DNA of 64,000 nucleotides from Bacillota bacterium (GTDB taxonomy: Bacteria > Bacillota > Clostridia > Peptostreptococcales > Anaerovoracaceae). The stretch lies in the NCBI GenBank assembly GCA_017417045.1, contig JAFPZZ010000031.1, positions 1-64,000 on the forward strand, written 5' to 3'. The notes under the pieces are model-generated. The model was not told where the DNA came from and searched no databases. It was given only the letters and a program-made list of their open reading frames with translations. This document shows, one piece after another, positions 1 to 7,917 of this stretch (its first letter is position 1; each line of letters starts with the position of its first letter). Made by a program: the position numbers and the translations under genes.

Positions 1-185
1 CCGGCGGCCCACCTGCCGTAAGGCGAACACCTTCTGGTCCCCACTACCGCGACGCACTGCATCGATAGCAGAGAAAGATCCCCTATGCAGTAGAGCTGCG
101 AGGGTGGGTCGTGTATATCCTTTAGCAGCGCAGGATAGCGCTCGTCGTCTATGCCTATCCTGACTGCGGGCCGTGTTTTTATCAT
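1..185 (-). CDS. dprA: DprA (DNA processing protein A), N-terminal part, cut by window edge
   Basis: DprA loads RecA onto incoming single-stranded DNA during natural transformation. Only about the first 61 codons lie in the window; the rest continues past the left edge. The translation starts MIKTRPAVRIG, has YPALLKDIHDPPSQLYCIG and then AVVGTRRCSPYG. This is the usual DprA order of a YP..L..I.DPP..LY segment followed by the Rossmann-like AVVGTR..S.YG motif. The ATG at 185-183 has a GGCAGG-like ribosome site upstream. It is the third gene of a yraN-comM-dprA set, a common arrangement, and follows comM by about 60 bases. No disruption is seen in the visible part. Confidence 0.85.
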   Translation of the reverse strand, partial: MIKTRPAVRIGIDDERYPALLKDIHDPPSQLYCIGDLSLLSMQCVAVVGTRRCSPYGRWAA

Positions 186-245
186 AATATTGCACCTGCC
201 ATCGATCTCATACCGGCCGCTCTTCAGGCCGCACGGGCCCGGGAT

Positions 246-1784
246 TCATCCGAAATACTTTTCCGGCAGCCTGTAGCTCAGCGCCTCCGTGAGATGCCTC
301 TCCGCGATATCAGGGCATCCCTCTATGTCCGCTATCGTACGGGCGGTCCTGAGCACCCTGTGATAAGCCCTCGCGGAAAGACCCAGAGCGCTGAAGGCTG
401 TCCTCATCAGCTCCTCGCAGGCGCCGCCTAGCGCGCAGTACTGCGCGACCTGACCCGCCCCAAGCTGTGAATTGCAGCTTATCCCGAGCTCCTTATAGCG
501 CTCGCTCTGGATCTCCCTCGCCCTCAGCACTCCCTCTCTCAGCTCTTTGCTTCCGGTGCTGCGCTGGCGGGAGGCTATGTCCATATCCTGGTATACGGGC
601 CTCTCCATCACAACGTGAAGGTCTATCCTGTCGAGCAGAGGCCCGGAAATCCGGCTCATATAGCGCCGCCTGTCGGTCTCGCTGCAGCTGCACTGCTTGA
701 CCGGATCGCCGTAGTAGCCGCAGCGGCAGGGATTTGTCGCCGCCACGAGCATGAAATCGGCCGGGTATACGAATTTACCGTAGGTCCTGTCTATGCTGAC
801 GAAGCCGTCCTCCATGGGCTGCCTGAGCATATCGAGGGTGTGGGCCGAAAACTCGGCGAGCTCATCCAGAAAAAGCACGCCCGTATGCGCGAGGGAGATC
901 TCCCCGGGCTTCGGTCTGCTGCCTCCGCCGATCAGAGCCGTATGGGATATGCTGTGATGAGGCGCTCTGTAGGGCCTGCTCCTGATCATGGAGTCCCCGT
1001 TCCTGAGCTGTCCGGCAGCGCTGTAGACCTGGGTGACGTCGAGCTGCTCGTCGTAGCCGAGCGGCGGGAGTATGCCCGGTATGCGCTTTCCGACCATGGA
1101 CTTTCCCACTCCGGGATGCCCTATCATCAGAAGTCCGTGCATACCGGCCGCGGCTACCTGCGCCGCGCGTTTGACCATCTCCTGGCCCTTTATGTCCGAA
1201 AAGTCCGGCAGCTCGCAGCGCTCAGCGTCCATGGGAGCACCGCCGTCCGCCTTTACAGGCTTTGGTCCTCCAAATCCCTCGAACCAGTCCGCGGCCTGGG
1301 AGAGGCTGTCCACGGGAACGAGGAAGAGCCCTTTGACCAGCCTCGCCTCCTCCAGGTTTCTTCCCGGGAGCATGACGGTCTTTACGCCTCCCCTTTGAAG
1401 CCCCGTCAGCATGGGAAGCACACCTTCGACTCCACAGACCCTGCCGTCCAGGCTGAGCTCTCCTATGAAAGCCATCTCCTCGCCCGGAGGCTCCGCCTTT
1501 ATCTGCTCAGAGCTGAACAGATAGCCCAGCGCTATGGCGAGGTCGTAGTGGCTTCCGTCCTTTTTTCTGTTGGCCGGGCTCAGGTTCACCGTGACTCGCC
1601 CCGGTTTAAAGCTGAAGCCGCAGTTTATCAGAGCGGAGTGTATGCGGTCCTTGGCCTCCCTGACCGATCGGTTCGCGAGCCCGACCACGCTGAATACGGG
1701 CATGCCGCGGCCCGCGTCCACCTCCGCCCAAGTCTTTTCACCGCTGAGCCCGTACAGGCTCGCGCTCAGGATCCTGGAATACAT
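246..1784 (-). CDS. comM: ComM/YifB family Mg-chelatase-like AAA+ ATPase
   Basis: A 512-residue protein of the ComM family, known as a hexameric helicase that aids branch migration during natural transformation; some relatives have unclear roles. The N-terminal part (about 1-170) is the ChlI-like domain with NLSPANRKKDGSHYDLAIAL. The AAA+ core carries Walker A GHPGVGKS at about 222-229 and a Walker B-like LFLDELAEF. A cysteine cluster CRCGYYGDPVKQCSCSE follows and could bind zinc. I chose the ATG at 1784 rather than the in-frame one at 1820, because GGAGAGGAG sits just before it and the protein then begins MYSRILSASLYG as in the family. It lies between yraN and dprA in one transcription unit. 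Confidence 0.93.
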   Translation of the reverse strand: MYSRILSASLYGLSGEKTWAEVDAGRGMPVFSVVGLANRSVREAKDRIHSALINCGFSFKPGRVTVNLSPANRKKDGSHYDLAIALGYLFSSEQIKAEPPGEEMAFIGELSLDGRVCGVEGVLPMLTGLQRGGVKTVMLPGRNLEEARLVKGLFLVPVDSLSQAADWFEGFGGPKPVKADGGAPMDAERCELPDFSDIKGQEMVKRAAQVAAAGMHGLLMIGHPGVGKSMVGKRIPGILPPLGYDEQLDVTQVYSAAGQLRNGDSMIRSRPYRAPHHSISHTALIGGGSRPKPGEISLAHTGVLFLDELAEFSAHTLDMLRQPMEDGFVSIDRTYGKFVYPADFMLVAATNPCRCGYYGDPVKQCSCSETDRRRYMSRISGPLLDRIDLHVVMERPVYQDMDIASRQRSTGSKELREGVLRAREIQSERYKELGISCNSQLGAGQVAQYCALGGACEELMRTAFSALGLSARAYHRVLRTARTIADIEGCPDIAERHLTEALSYRLPEKYFG

Positions 1785-1829
1785 GCGCGGCTCCTCTCCG
1801 CGGCAGGGGCTCTGCCGCAACCCGAAAGA

Positions 1830-2198
1830 TCAAAAAGCGTTCTCATCGTGCCTGAGCCAGGCGCTGCCGTCCGCTATCATTATCTCGATGACGTCCATGC
1901 GCGGCTGAAGGCTGCCGTACATCCTGTTTTTCAGCAGGAAGAATTCGGCGGTCAGCCTGAAGCGCCTCTGCTTTTCCGGGGTCACCGCCTCCGCGGGATA
2001 GCCGAAGGCGCCGCTCTTCCTGGTCTTGACCTCCGCGAACACTATCCAAGGCGCCCTGCAGGCTATGATATCGATCTCACCGTAGCGGCTCCTGAAATTC
2101 CTGGCTATGAGAGTATAGCCCTCGTCTTCCAGATAGCGGCAGGCCCTGCACTCGCCCCAGCTCCCTATTAGTTTGTTCTGCGATCTTTTACCGTTCAT
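1830..2198 (-). CDS. yraN: YraN-like (UPF0102) predicted endonuclease
   Basis: A 122-residue UPF0102 protein with the nuclease-like fold of Holliday-junction resolvases. The signature is visible: GE..A..YLE..GY.LIARNFRSRYGEIDIIA, then FAEVKTRKSGAFG, which gives the E-x-D...E-x-K catalytic set. The molecular role of the family is not settled. It is the first gene of the yraN-comM-dprA set. The start is odd: a good promoter (-35 TTTACA, -10 TATAAT) ends 8 bases before the ATG and there is no Shine-Dalgarno sequence, so the message is probably leaderless. The N-terminus MNGKRSQNKLIG has the usual length for the family, which supports this start. Confidence 0.88.
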   Translation of the reverse strand: MNGKRSQNKLIGSWGECRACRYLEDEGYTLIARNFRSRYGEIDIIACRAPWIVFAEVKTRKSGAFGYPAEAVTPEKQRRFRLTAEFFLLKNRMYGSLQPRMDVIEIMIADGSAWLRHDENAF

Positions 2199-2206
2199 CT
2201 GTAGAT

Positions 2207-2234
2207 ATTATACAGTATTTTCCATATATGTAAA
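2207..2234 (-). promoter_or_regulatory. Promoter of yraN-comM-dprA, placed for a leaderless transcript
   Basis: On the minus strand TTTACA (2229-2234), a 16-base spacer and TATAAT (2207-2212). Predicted transcription start is near 2199-2200, at or within 1-2 bases of the yraN ATG (2198). Confidence 0.6.
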
Positions 2235-2327
2235 TACATAATTTTACATTTAAAGCATAGAACTACAGGGGTTCCAGCATGAAAAGATCGTGGGTCCGCA
2301 TCCAATCAAGCCCTGGAAATAGGAAAA

Positions 2328-2351
2328 GCCCGGCGTCCGAAGACGCCGGGC
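2328..2351 (-). terminator. Rho-independent terminator after the CapA-like gene
   Basis: Perfect 10-bp stem GCCCGGCGTC/GACGCCGGGC. Read on the minus strand the loop is TTCG closed by C-G, the very stable tetraloop, and is followed by TTTTCCTATTT. It ends the 4987-2376 operon. Confidence 0.85.
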
Positions 2352-2375
2352 CAATGATCTCTGACGAAACGAAGG

Positions 2376-3518
2376 CTATCTCTGCCTCAGCTTCTTTTTT
2401 ATCTCCTTTTTAAGTACCGGGACGAGCCGCTTGGCATTGTAGAGCTTTACGTCCGCCGCGTTCCTGAACATATTCTCTTTCTGTGCCTCGCCGGAGAGTA
2501 TCTTCCCGAAGAGATCCTTAAGATAAGCTGTATCCGTCCTTACGCCGTACTCAGCCTCTATGAGCTTGAACAGGGCGTTTTCAGAGGCGAGCTCATCGCT
2601 GTACTCCTCGAGCGGATAGACCGTGAAGCCCTTCATGTCGGGGCCTGTATGCGCCGCCAAAGGCCTGAGCCTCAGCTCAGTCGCGCGGACCTTTCCCTTG
2701 GTCCCCCTTTCGAGAGTGACGTCCGCAAGCCCGCCCAGCATGGTAGCCGGGCGCTTCTGGGCGGAGATAAAGTTCCCGAGAGAGTAGAAGCAGGGCACCC
2801 TCCTGCCGTCGCTGCACTTTATAGTCTCGACGGGCTCCACAACGTGCGGATGCGTGCCTATTATCATGTCGGCGCCGGCTTCCGCGAAGAAGCGCGCGAG
2901 CTTTCTCACCCTTTCGGTCGGCTCGTAGAGATACTCGATGCCCCAATGCGGCATGACTATCACGTAGTCGCATTCCCTGTGGGCGTTAGAGATCTGCTGC
3001 TTCATGTGATCCTCGGTGAAGCTGCTTATCGTCTCGAGCACCAGCCTGCTTCCCGGGAGCTGTACGTGATAATTCGTGACCGCGGTAGCGTTGTAGACGG
3101 CTACCTTGATCCCGTTCCTCTCCACGCGGGCGTAGCAGCGCTCGCTGCTCCTTGGATAGATCCCCGCCGCGGGGATGGCCTTTTCTTCCCAGAAGGCGTA
3201 GTTGTCTTCCATCCCCTGCTCTCCCTGATCGAGAGAATGGTTGGTCGCGGTGGTGATGAGGTCGAAGACCTCTGCCTCCGCGTCCCCGACGGCCGTGGGA
3301 GTCGCGAAGACCGGAAAGCCCGAGGGCGGAACGCGGTCCGAGAGTATGGTCTCCTGATTTCCTATGACCAGATCGGCCTCTTTGAATACGCCTCTGACGT
3401 TCTCAAAGAGTCCCGAAAAGTCATAGCCGTCCTCTCCTCTACATGCGCTCTCTATCTCGAGATGTATGAGTATGTCGCCCACGGCCATGAGCCTGAGCTT
3501 TTCTCCTGCTTTTCCCAT
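2376..3518 (-). CDS. CapA family (PGA_cap) metallophosphoesterase-like protein
   Basis: A 380-residue protein of the CapA family, named after the poly-gamma-glutamate capsule protein; the fold is that of calcineurin-like phosphoesterases. Visible motifs are LMAVGDILIH at the start, GNQETI, TATNHSLDQGEQGM, MPHWGIEYLYEPTERVR, IGTHPHVVEPVE and SLGNFI, which supply the usual Asp, Asn and His metal ligands. There is no signal peptide, so it is probably cytoplasmic or the true N-terminus differs. I placed the start at 3518 (MGKAGEKLRLMAVGD); a longer frame exists but would overlap the upstream glutaredoxin gene. No other capsule genes are nearby, so the substrate is unknown. Confidence 0.8.
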   Translation of the reverse strand: MGKAGEKLRLMAVGDILIHLEIESACRGEDGYDFSGLFENVRGVFKEADLVIGNQETILSDRVPPSGFPVFATPTAVGDAEAEVFDLITTATNHSLDQGEQGMEDNYAFWEEKAIPAAGIYPRSSERCYARVERNGIKVAVYNATAVTNYHVQLPGSRLVLETISSFTEDHMKQQISNAHRECDYVIVMPHWGIEYLYEPTERVRKLARFFAEAGADMIIGTHPHVVEPVETIKCSDGRRVPCFYSLGNFISAQKRPATMLGGLADVTLERGTKGKVRATELRLRPLAAHTGPDMKGFTVYPLEEYSDELASENALFKLIEAEYGVRTDTAYLKDLFGKILSGEAQKENMFRNAADVKLYNAKRLVPVLKKEIKKKLRQR

Positions 3519-3559
3519 AAGGCGGTCCTTTCTCAGCCAGGTGTCACAGGGGGAAGGCC

Positions 3560-3838
3560 TCAGGCGAGGGCCTTCTCGAGGCAGCCCCTGACCTTCTCGA
3601 GGCACTCCTCATAGCTCTCGCCGGGATGGGCCTCGTAGAGCTTCTCCTTGCCGAGGAAGAAGCTGGGGACGTAATAGTAGTCGTATCCGTTCGTGCGCTC
3701 CGGCTCCTCGCTCTCCTCTATCCATTCGATGGGTATATCCGCATACTGCGGCTTATCCCCGCAGAGCTGCGCGAGAGCCTTCTTCGCGTTGATGCAGTAG
3801 GGACAATTCGTGAGATGGAATACCGTAAGTCCTTTCAT
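3560..3838 (-). CDS. Glutaredoxin/thioredoxin-fold protein with CPYC motif
   Basis: A 92-residue protein beginning MKGLTVFHLTNCPYCINAKK. CPYC is the classic dithiol active site of glutaredoxins, near residues 12-15. YVPSFFLGKEKLYEAHPG further on contains the cis-proline step (VPS) that forms the substrate groove. It is the size of a small glutaredoxin. Glutathione is often absent in Clostridia, so the reductant may be a thioredoxin reductase. It sits 3 bases after the amidohydrolase gene and before the CapA-like gene, all in one direction and so co-transcribed. No link in function between the three is obvious. Confidence 0.8.
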   Translation of the reverse strand: MKGLTVFHLTNCPYCINAKKALAQLCGDKPQYADIPIEWIEESEEPERTNGYDYYYVPSFFLGKEKLYEAHPGESYEECLEKVRGCLEKALA

Positions 3839-3841
3839 GAT

Positions 3842-4987
3842 CTACCTCCTGTCGCTTAGCGTCTCGCCGTCTATGACGGTCATCACGCACCCTGTGTAAT
3901 TGCTGAGCGGATCGCCGTCGAACATCGCGAAGTCGGCGTCCTTTCCGGGTTCTATGGAGCCAACGCGGGATTCGAGTCCCATCACGGTCGCGGGATTTAT
4001 GGTGAGCGCCTTGAGAGCCTTCTCCCAGGGCAGGCCGTGCTTTACGGCAAAGCCGGCGTAGGCGGGCAGGTACTGGGTATCCCAGCCTCCGTCCGCGGTG
4101 AGGCAGACGTTCGCACCCTCAGCGTCAAGTATGCCGGCGGTCTCGAGCCTCGCGCCCCAGAGCTCCTTCTTTACGGGTCCGACCAGAAGCGGCCCGACCA
4201 CGCACCAGCTCTTTTCCTTTCCGAGGACGTCGGCTATCTTCCAGCCCTCGGTGCAGTGCTCTATGGCGTAAGGCAGCTTGTATTCACGCACCAGCCTCAG
4301 GGCCGTGGCTATGTCGTCCGCCTGATGGCTGTGTATCCTGACCTTCATCTTTCCGCGTACTACGGGGACCAGGGCTTCGAGCTTGGCGTCGAAAGCAGGC
4401 TCCTTTCCGGCGTCCTTCTTATTCGCGTATTCTATTGCCCTGTTGAAGTATTCCCTGGCTATCGCGGCGCTTCCCATCCTTGTGACGGGAGACTTTCCGT
4501 TAAGGCCGTAGAACCTCTTCGGATTCTCTCCGAGGGCCATCTTCATCTGCTCGCTTCCCTCGATGTACATCTCGTCGGCCGTCTTACCGCGAAGTTTGAA
4601 AGAGCAGCCCATTCCGCCTATGACGTTCGCAGAGCCTGGACCGGTGTAGCAGGTCGTGAAGCCTGCTGCCCTCACGGGCTCGAGCGCTGCGTCAAAGGGG
4701 TTCAGCGCGTCGAGCGCCCTTATCTGCGGGGTCGAAGCGTCTATGCCCTCGTTGTAATCCTGGTGGCCCGGCATCGTCTCCTGACCGTGCATCAGGAAGA
4801 GATGGGTATGGCAGTCTATGAGTCCGGGCGTCAGCACCCTGCCTTCGGCGTCGATGATCTCGGTCCCGGCGGGCAGTTTAATGTCCTTTCCGACCTCGAG
4901 TATCCTGCCCTTGTCGTAGAGCACGCTGCCGCCCTCGATGACAGGACCGGTCACGGTATATATCTTTGCGTTTATTATTGCTTTCAT
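3842..4987 (-). CDS. Metal-dependent amidohydrolase (imidazolonepropionase-like, COG1228)
   Basis: A 381-residue TIM-barrel amidohydrolase. Residues GLIDCHTHLF carry the HxH metal motif on strand 1. IHSHQADDI and IEHCTEGW supply later histidines, and CLTADGGWD holds the conserved aspartate. The N-terminal beta-sandwich (MKAIINAKIYTVTG) and the C-terminal GSIEPGKDADFAMFDGDPL are typical of the family. Substrate cannot be read from sequence; relatives hydrolyse cyclic amides or dipeptides. AAAGGAGGAG precedes the ATG. It leads an operon with a glutaredoxin and a CapA-like protein. A perfect 9-bp inverted repeat flanks the -10 box, so the operon may be controlled at 5000-5028. Confidence 0.85.
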   Translation of the reverse strand: MKAIINAKIYTVTGPVIEGGSVLYDKGRILEVGKDIKLPAGTEIIDAEGRVLTPGLIDCHTHLFLMHGQETMPGHQDYNEGIDASTPQIRALDALNPFDAALEPVRAAGFTTCYTGPGSANVIGGMGCSFKLRGKTADEMYIEGSEQMKMALGENPKRFYGLNGKSPVTRMGSAAIAREYFNRAIEYANKKDAGKEPAFDAKLEALVPVVRGKMKVRIHSHQADDIATALRLVREYKLPYAIEHCTEGWKIADVLGKEKSWCVVGPLLVGPVKKELWGARLETAGILDAEGANVCLTADGGWDTQYLPAYAGFAVKHGLPWEKALKALTINPATVMGLESRVGSIEPGKDADFAMFDGDPLSNYTGCVMTVIDGETLSDRR

Positions 4988-4999
4988 CGTTTTCTCCTC

Positions 5000-5028
5000 C
5001 TTTGCTTTGATTATACACTAAAGCAAAG
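5000..5028 (-). promoter_or_regulatory. -10 box inside a perfect inverted repeat (candidate operator)
   Basis: CTTTGCTTT (5000-5008) and AAAGCAAAG (5020-5028) are exact inverted copies around 11 bases. These contain the minus-strand -10 box TATAAT (5010-5015) of the amidohydrolase operon. The -35 region is poor, which fits a regulated promoter. Confidence 0.5.
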
Positions 5029-5033
5029 AAAAA

Positions 5034-5057
5034 AGGCAGGGCGCGCTCGCTCTGCCT
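5034..5057 (-). terminator. Terminator after thiI
   Basis: On the minus strand AGGCAG...CTGCCT with a 12-base loop, followed by TTTTTTC. It ends the cysteine desulfurase-thiI operon and abuts the next promoter. Confidence 0.7.
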
Positions 5058-5179
5058 TTAATATGCGGAAATATGAAACTTTGGCGGGATGCAAGCTCAT
5101 GCGGAGCCGCCGCGCGCGGCAGATGAGAGCCAAAGCGGCGTCTCCTCTGTTTTCCGCGATCTCCTCAGCCGCTTCCCAT

Positions 5180-6400
5180 CTACTGCAGATCCTTCTGATA
5201 TATGATCTCTATCTCCTGCTCCGCGAGAGCCGCCTCTATGAGCGCCTCGCAGTCGAGCTTGGACTCCGAGGCGAGAATGCGTTCGAGTCTCGGTTTCGTC
5301 ACGGGATGCCTCGGAAGGAAGACGGTGCAGCAGTCCTCGTAGGGCTGTATGGATACGTCGTATGTTCCTATCTCCCTGGCCATATCCATGATATCGACCT
5401 TGTCCATGGCTATGAGCGGACGCATCACGGGCATGCTCACCGCCTGATCGGTGACGACCAGCGCTTCCGCGGTCTGACTCGCGACCTGACCCAGGCTCTC
5501 GCCGGTTATCAGCATCATGCTCTCCTCTTCCCTCGCGACCCTCTCGGCTATCTTCATCATGAAGCGCCTCACGAGTATGGTGGTCTCCTCCTCAGGGCAG
5601 TTCTGGACGATCTGTTCCTGAATCGGAAGGAGGTTTATGGAATGCATGCGTATCCTTCCGCAGTAGCCCGCGAGTATTGAGGCAAGCTCCTTGACCTTTT
5701 CGTGAGCCCTCTCCGAGGTGTAGGGGAAGGAGTGGAAGTGCACCGCGTCTATATACATGCCCCTGTGCGACATCATGAAGGCCGCAACGGGAGAATCTAT
5801 GCCTCCGGAAAGCAGGACGAGGCCCTTGCCGTTGGTCCCCAGAGGAAGCCCGCCGAAGCCGCGGACCTTGCCCTCGTATACGTAAGCCCTGCCCCTTCTG
5901 ATATTTACGAATATGGTCGCGTCGGGCTCGTGCACGTCAACCTTCAGGACCTTGCAGCCCTTGAGCACGTAAGCTCCCATGCGCCTGGCTATCATCGGAG
6001 ATTCTATGGGGAAGCTCTTGTCCGCGCGCCTCGCGTCGATCTTGAAGGTCTTTATGCCCCTCTTTTCTATGAGCCCCATGGCGTACTCCGCCGCGGCCCT
6101 GCCTGTCTCGTCAATGGCCTGCTCGGCGTCCATGTCCTCTATGACGACCTCGAGCGCGGGGCTGATGGAATCAACTCCGAACACCCTGCCGACGCGCTTT
6201 AATACGTCCTCGTCGGGGACGTCTGTACCTGTCCTTACGAAGATCAGGCCGTCGTTTCTCTCAACGGCGGTGCCCTCGTAGGGCTTTAGGAACTTTTTTA
6301 TGCGCTGGACGAGCATCCTCTCGAAATACGACTTGTTGTCTCCCTTGAGGGCGCTCTCGCCGCAGCGCACTATGAATATCTTTTCATCTCTGTTTATCAC
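5180..6400 (-). CDS. thiI: ThiI, tRNA 4-thiouridine sulfurtransferase
   Basis: A 406-residue ThiI without the extra rhodanese domain of enterobacteria. It adenylates U8 of tRNA and adds sulfur taken from a cysteine desulfurase; in many bacteria it also serves thiazole synthesis. The order is a ferredoxin-like region with RCGESALKGDNKSYFE, a THUMP domain (about 60-165), then the PP-loop SGGIDS at 198-203 and GESLGQVASQT. CEDCC-like residues appear in PYEDCCTVFLP. The start is GTG at 6400-6398: AGAAGG precedes it, and it lies 5 bases after the stop of the cysteine desulfurase gene, its natural sulfur donor. A longer upstream frame merely overlaps that gene. Confidence 0.93.
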   Translation of the reverse strand: MINRDEKIFIVRCGESALKGDNKSYFERMLVQRIKKFLKPYEGTAVERNDGLIFVRTGTDVPDEDVLKRVGRVFGVDSISPALEVVIEDMDAEQAIDETGRAAAEYAMGLIEKRGIKTFKIDARRADKSFPIESPMIARRMGAYVLKGCKVLKVDVHEPDATIFVNIRRGRAYVYEGKVRGFGGLPLGTNGKGLVLLSGGIDSPVAAFMMSHRGMYIDAVHFHSFPYTSERAHEKVKELASILAGYCGRIRMHSINLLPIQEQIVQNCPEEETTILVRRFMMKIAERVAREEESMMLITGESLGQVASQTAEALVVTDQAVSMPVMRPLIAMDKVDIMDMAREIGTYDVSIQPYEDCCTVFLPRHPVTKPRLERILASESKLDCEALIEAALAEQEIEIIYQKDLQ

Positions 6401-6405
6401 TTCTT

Positions 6406-7563
6406 CTACCTTCTGAACGATCTGGTGAGCTTTCTCTGGGACTTTACGGCCTCTACGAGCTTCTCCAGCACGTAATCTATCTCTTCTTCGGTGTTCTCCT
6501 CCGAGAGGCTGAACCTGACCGCTCCCTGTATCTCTTCCTTGCTCAGGCCCATCGCGCTGAGCACGTGGCTGCCCTTGCTGTGAGACGAGCAGGCAGAGCC
6601 CGTCGAGACGCATATCCCGTCGGTGTCAAGGGCGTGCAGCAGCACTTCTCCCCTGCAGCCGAGAAAGCTCACGTTCAGCAGGGAGCAGACCGAATCCTCG
6701 GGAGTGTTGATCCTGACGTCCTCTATGGACGAGAGTATCCCGGCTTTGAGCCTGTCCTTTAGGGCCTGCATGCGAGAGATCCTCTCCGGCAGCTCGGCCT
6801 TTATGAGCTCCGCCGCCTTCCCCATGCCTGCAATGCCCGGTACGTTCTCGGTACCGGATCTGAAGCCGGACTCCTGCCCGCCGCCGTGCATGAACACGGG
6901 GACGTGCAGCCCGCTCTTTACATATAGGGCTCCAACCCCCTTTGGCCCGTGGACCTTGTGCGCGGATACGCTGAGCATATCCACTCCCAGAGTGCGCACG
7001 TCAAGGGGCAGCTTGCCCCAGCTCTGCACGGCGTCGCTGTGAAGGACGGCCCCGCTCCCGTGGCTGGTCATTACGTCCCTGATCTTCCTGACAGGCATTA
7101 TGGCGCCCGACTCGTTGTTCACGTGCATGACGGAGACGAGCAATGTATCGTCCGTGAGGGCTGCCTCGAAGTCCGAGACAGATACGGCTCCGTCCCTTCC
7201 CACGGGAAGATAGACGATCTCGGCGCCCTGCCTCTCAAGCCACTTGCAGCACTCCAGAACGGCGGGATGCTCCACAGCCGTGGTTATGACGCGCCTTCCC
7301 TGCTTTTTCCTCGACTCCCAGATGCCCTTGAGCGCGGTGTTGTCGCTCTCGGTGCCTCCGGAGGTGAAGAAGAGCTCTCTGCTCCCGCAGCCAAGACTTG
7401 AGGTTGCCGCCTCGCGGGCGGCCTTGACTGTCTTCTCCGCAGAGAGACCCAGCCTGTACATGGAGGAGGGATTGCCGAAGCCCGTCTCCAGGGCTTCGTT
7501 CATGGCCTCTATGACCTCGCGGCGGGGCTTAGTCGTGGCGCTGTTGTCCAGATATACAAACAT
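6406..7563 (-). CDS. Cysteine desulfurase (NifS/IscS-like)
   Basis: A 385-residue PLP enzyme that turns cysteine into alanine and an enzyme-bound persulfide. Conserved points are YLDNSATTKP at the N-terminus, TSGGTESDN at about 68, the PLP lysine in SVSAHKVHGPKG (K203), the FRSGTEN segment, and the persulfide cysteine C325 in STGSACSSHSKG. The short SACSSH active loop resembles the NifS-like group that partners ThiI. The ATG at 7563 was chosen because AGAGG precedes it and the protein then begins MFVYLDNSATTKP. It is co-transcribed with thiI. A 211-base candidate structured RNA lies directly upstream and could be its leader. Confidence 0.92.
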   Translation of the reverse strand: MFVYLDNSATTKPRREVIEAMNEALETGFGNPSSMYRLGLSAEKTVKAAREAATSSLGCGSRELFFTSGGTESDNTALKGIWESRKKQGRRVITTAVEHPAVLECCKWLERQGAEIVYLPVGRDGAVSVSDFEAALTDDTLLVSVMHVNNESGAIMPVRKIRDVMTSHGSGAVLHSDAVQSWGKLPLDVRTLGVDMLSVSAHKVHGPKGVGALYVKSGLHVPVFMHGGGQESGFRSGTENVPGIAGMGKAAELIKAELPERISRMQALKDRLKAGILSSIEDVRINTPEDSVCSLLNVSFLGCRGEVLLHALDTDGICVSTGSACSSHSKGSHVLSAMGLSKEEIQGAVRFSLSEENTEEEIDYVLEKLVEAVKSQRKLTRSFRR

Positions 7564-7594
7564 GTTGTGCCTCTTGTGTATAGTATAAAATATA

Positions 7595-7805
7595 CGCTCC
7601 AACAGTCCGTATGACGGACACGTCTACGCGCTTCAGCTAAAGCATCTGACCTACATCTTTTCGCGCTAAGCGCTCACAGTGTTAGGTCATCAACGCTGAG
7701 CCTCTTCGTTCATCGTTTTCAGCCCTCATTTTTCGGGCTTCAAACGCTGCACTCGAGTCTCGACTACGCTCCGACAAAGTGTTCGTCACACGGACTGCAG
7801 GAGCG
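7595..7805 (-). ncRNA. Candidate structured RNA upstream of the cysteine desulfurase-thiI operon
   Basis: The ends 7595-7616 and 7784-7805 are inverted copies over 22 bases. In the minus-strand RNA all but one position (U-U) pair, two of them as G-U; read on the plus strand these become mismatches. The stem continues inward as ACAC/GUGU and GUC/GAC. Inside are a hairpin GUUU-GA-AGCCC...GGGCU-GA-AAAC with facing GA steps, a 7-bp stem UGACCUA/UAGGUCA, and a small hairpin GCUU/AAGC. The first arm CGCUCC could also pair with an internal GGAGCG, so two folds are possible. No known riboswitch consensus (TPP, SAM, T-box) was recognised. It may be a leader or a separate small RNA. Confidence 0.42.
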
Positions 7806-7849
7806 CTTTATTACTACAGGCTCTACTCCAATATTTATTCTATAAACGA

Positions 7850-7868
7850 GCCCGCAGTTGCTGCGGGC
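7850..7868 (-). terminator. Terminator after rny
   Basis: GCCCGCAG (7850-7857) pairs with CTGCGGGC (7861-7868) around a 3-base loop. On the minus strand TCGTTTAT follows, a modest T-run. Confidence 0.6.
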
Positions 7869-7917
7869 CCGTGTTTCCGTCGTTTTGCTGTCTGTCCGGC
7901 GCTGCCGGCAAAAGCTC

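Larger units (their letters stand above)
7564..7917. other. 354-base intergenic gap between rny and the cysteine desulfurase gene
   Basis: It holds the rny terminator (7850-7868), a short AT-rich stretch, the candidate structured RNA (7595-7805), and 31 bases of AT-rich leader (TATATTTTATAC) before the cysteine desulfurase start. I see no convincing reading frame. Confidence 0.6.

Noticed and set aside
1785-1820. Twelve extra N-terminal codons of comM
   Set aside because: The strong GGAGAGGAG site lies inside this stretch and points to the ATG at 1784. The extra residues are not family-like.
4037-5680. A 547-codon plus-strand frame spanning the amidohydrolase and thiI genes
   Set aside because: It runs antisense through two well-supported genes and through a terminator and promoter between them. 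No protein family is recognisable.
7564-7850. TPP or SAM riboswitch ahead of the desulfurase-thiI operon
   Set aside because: The conserved CTGAGA / ACC...GATC...TAATGCCAGCGTAG-type core of TPP switches and the SAM-I core are absent. The structure present does not match them by eye.
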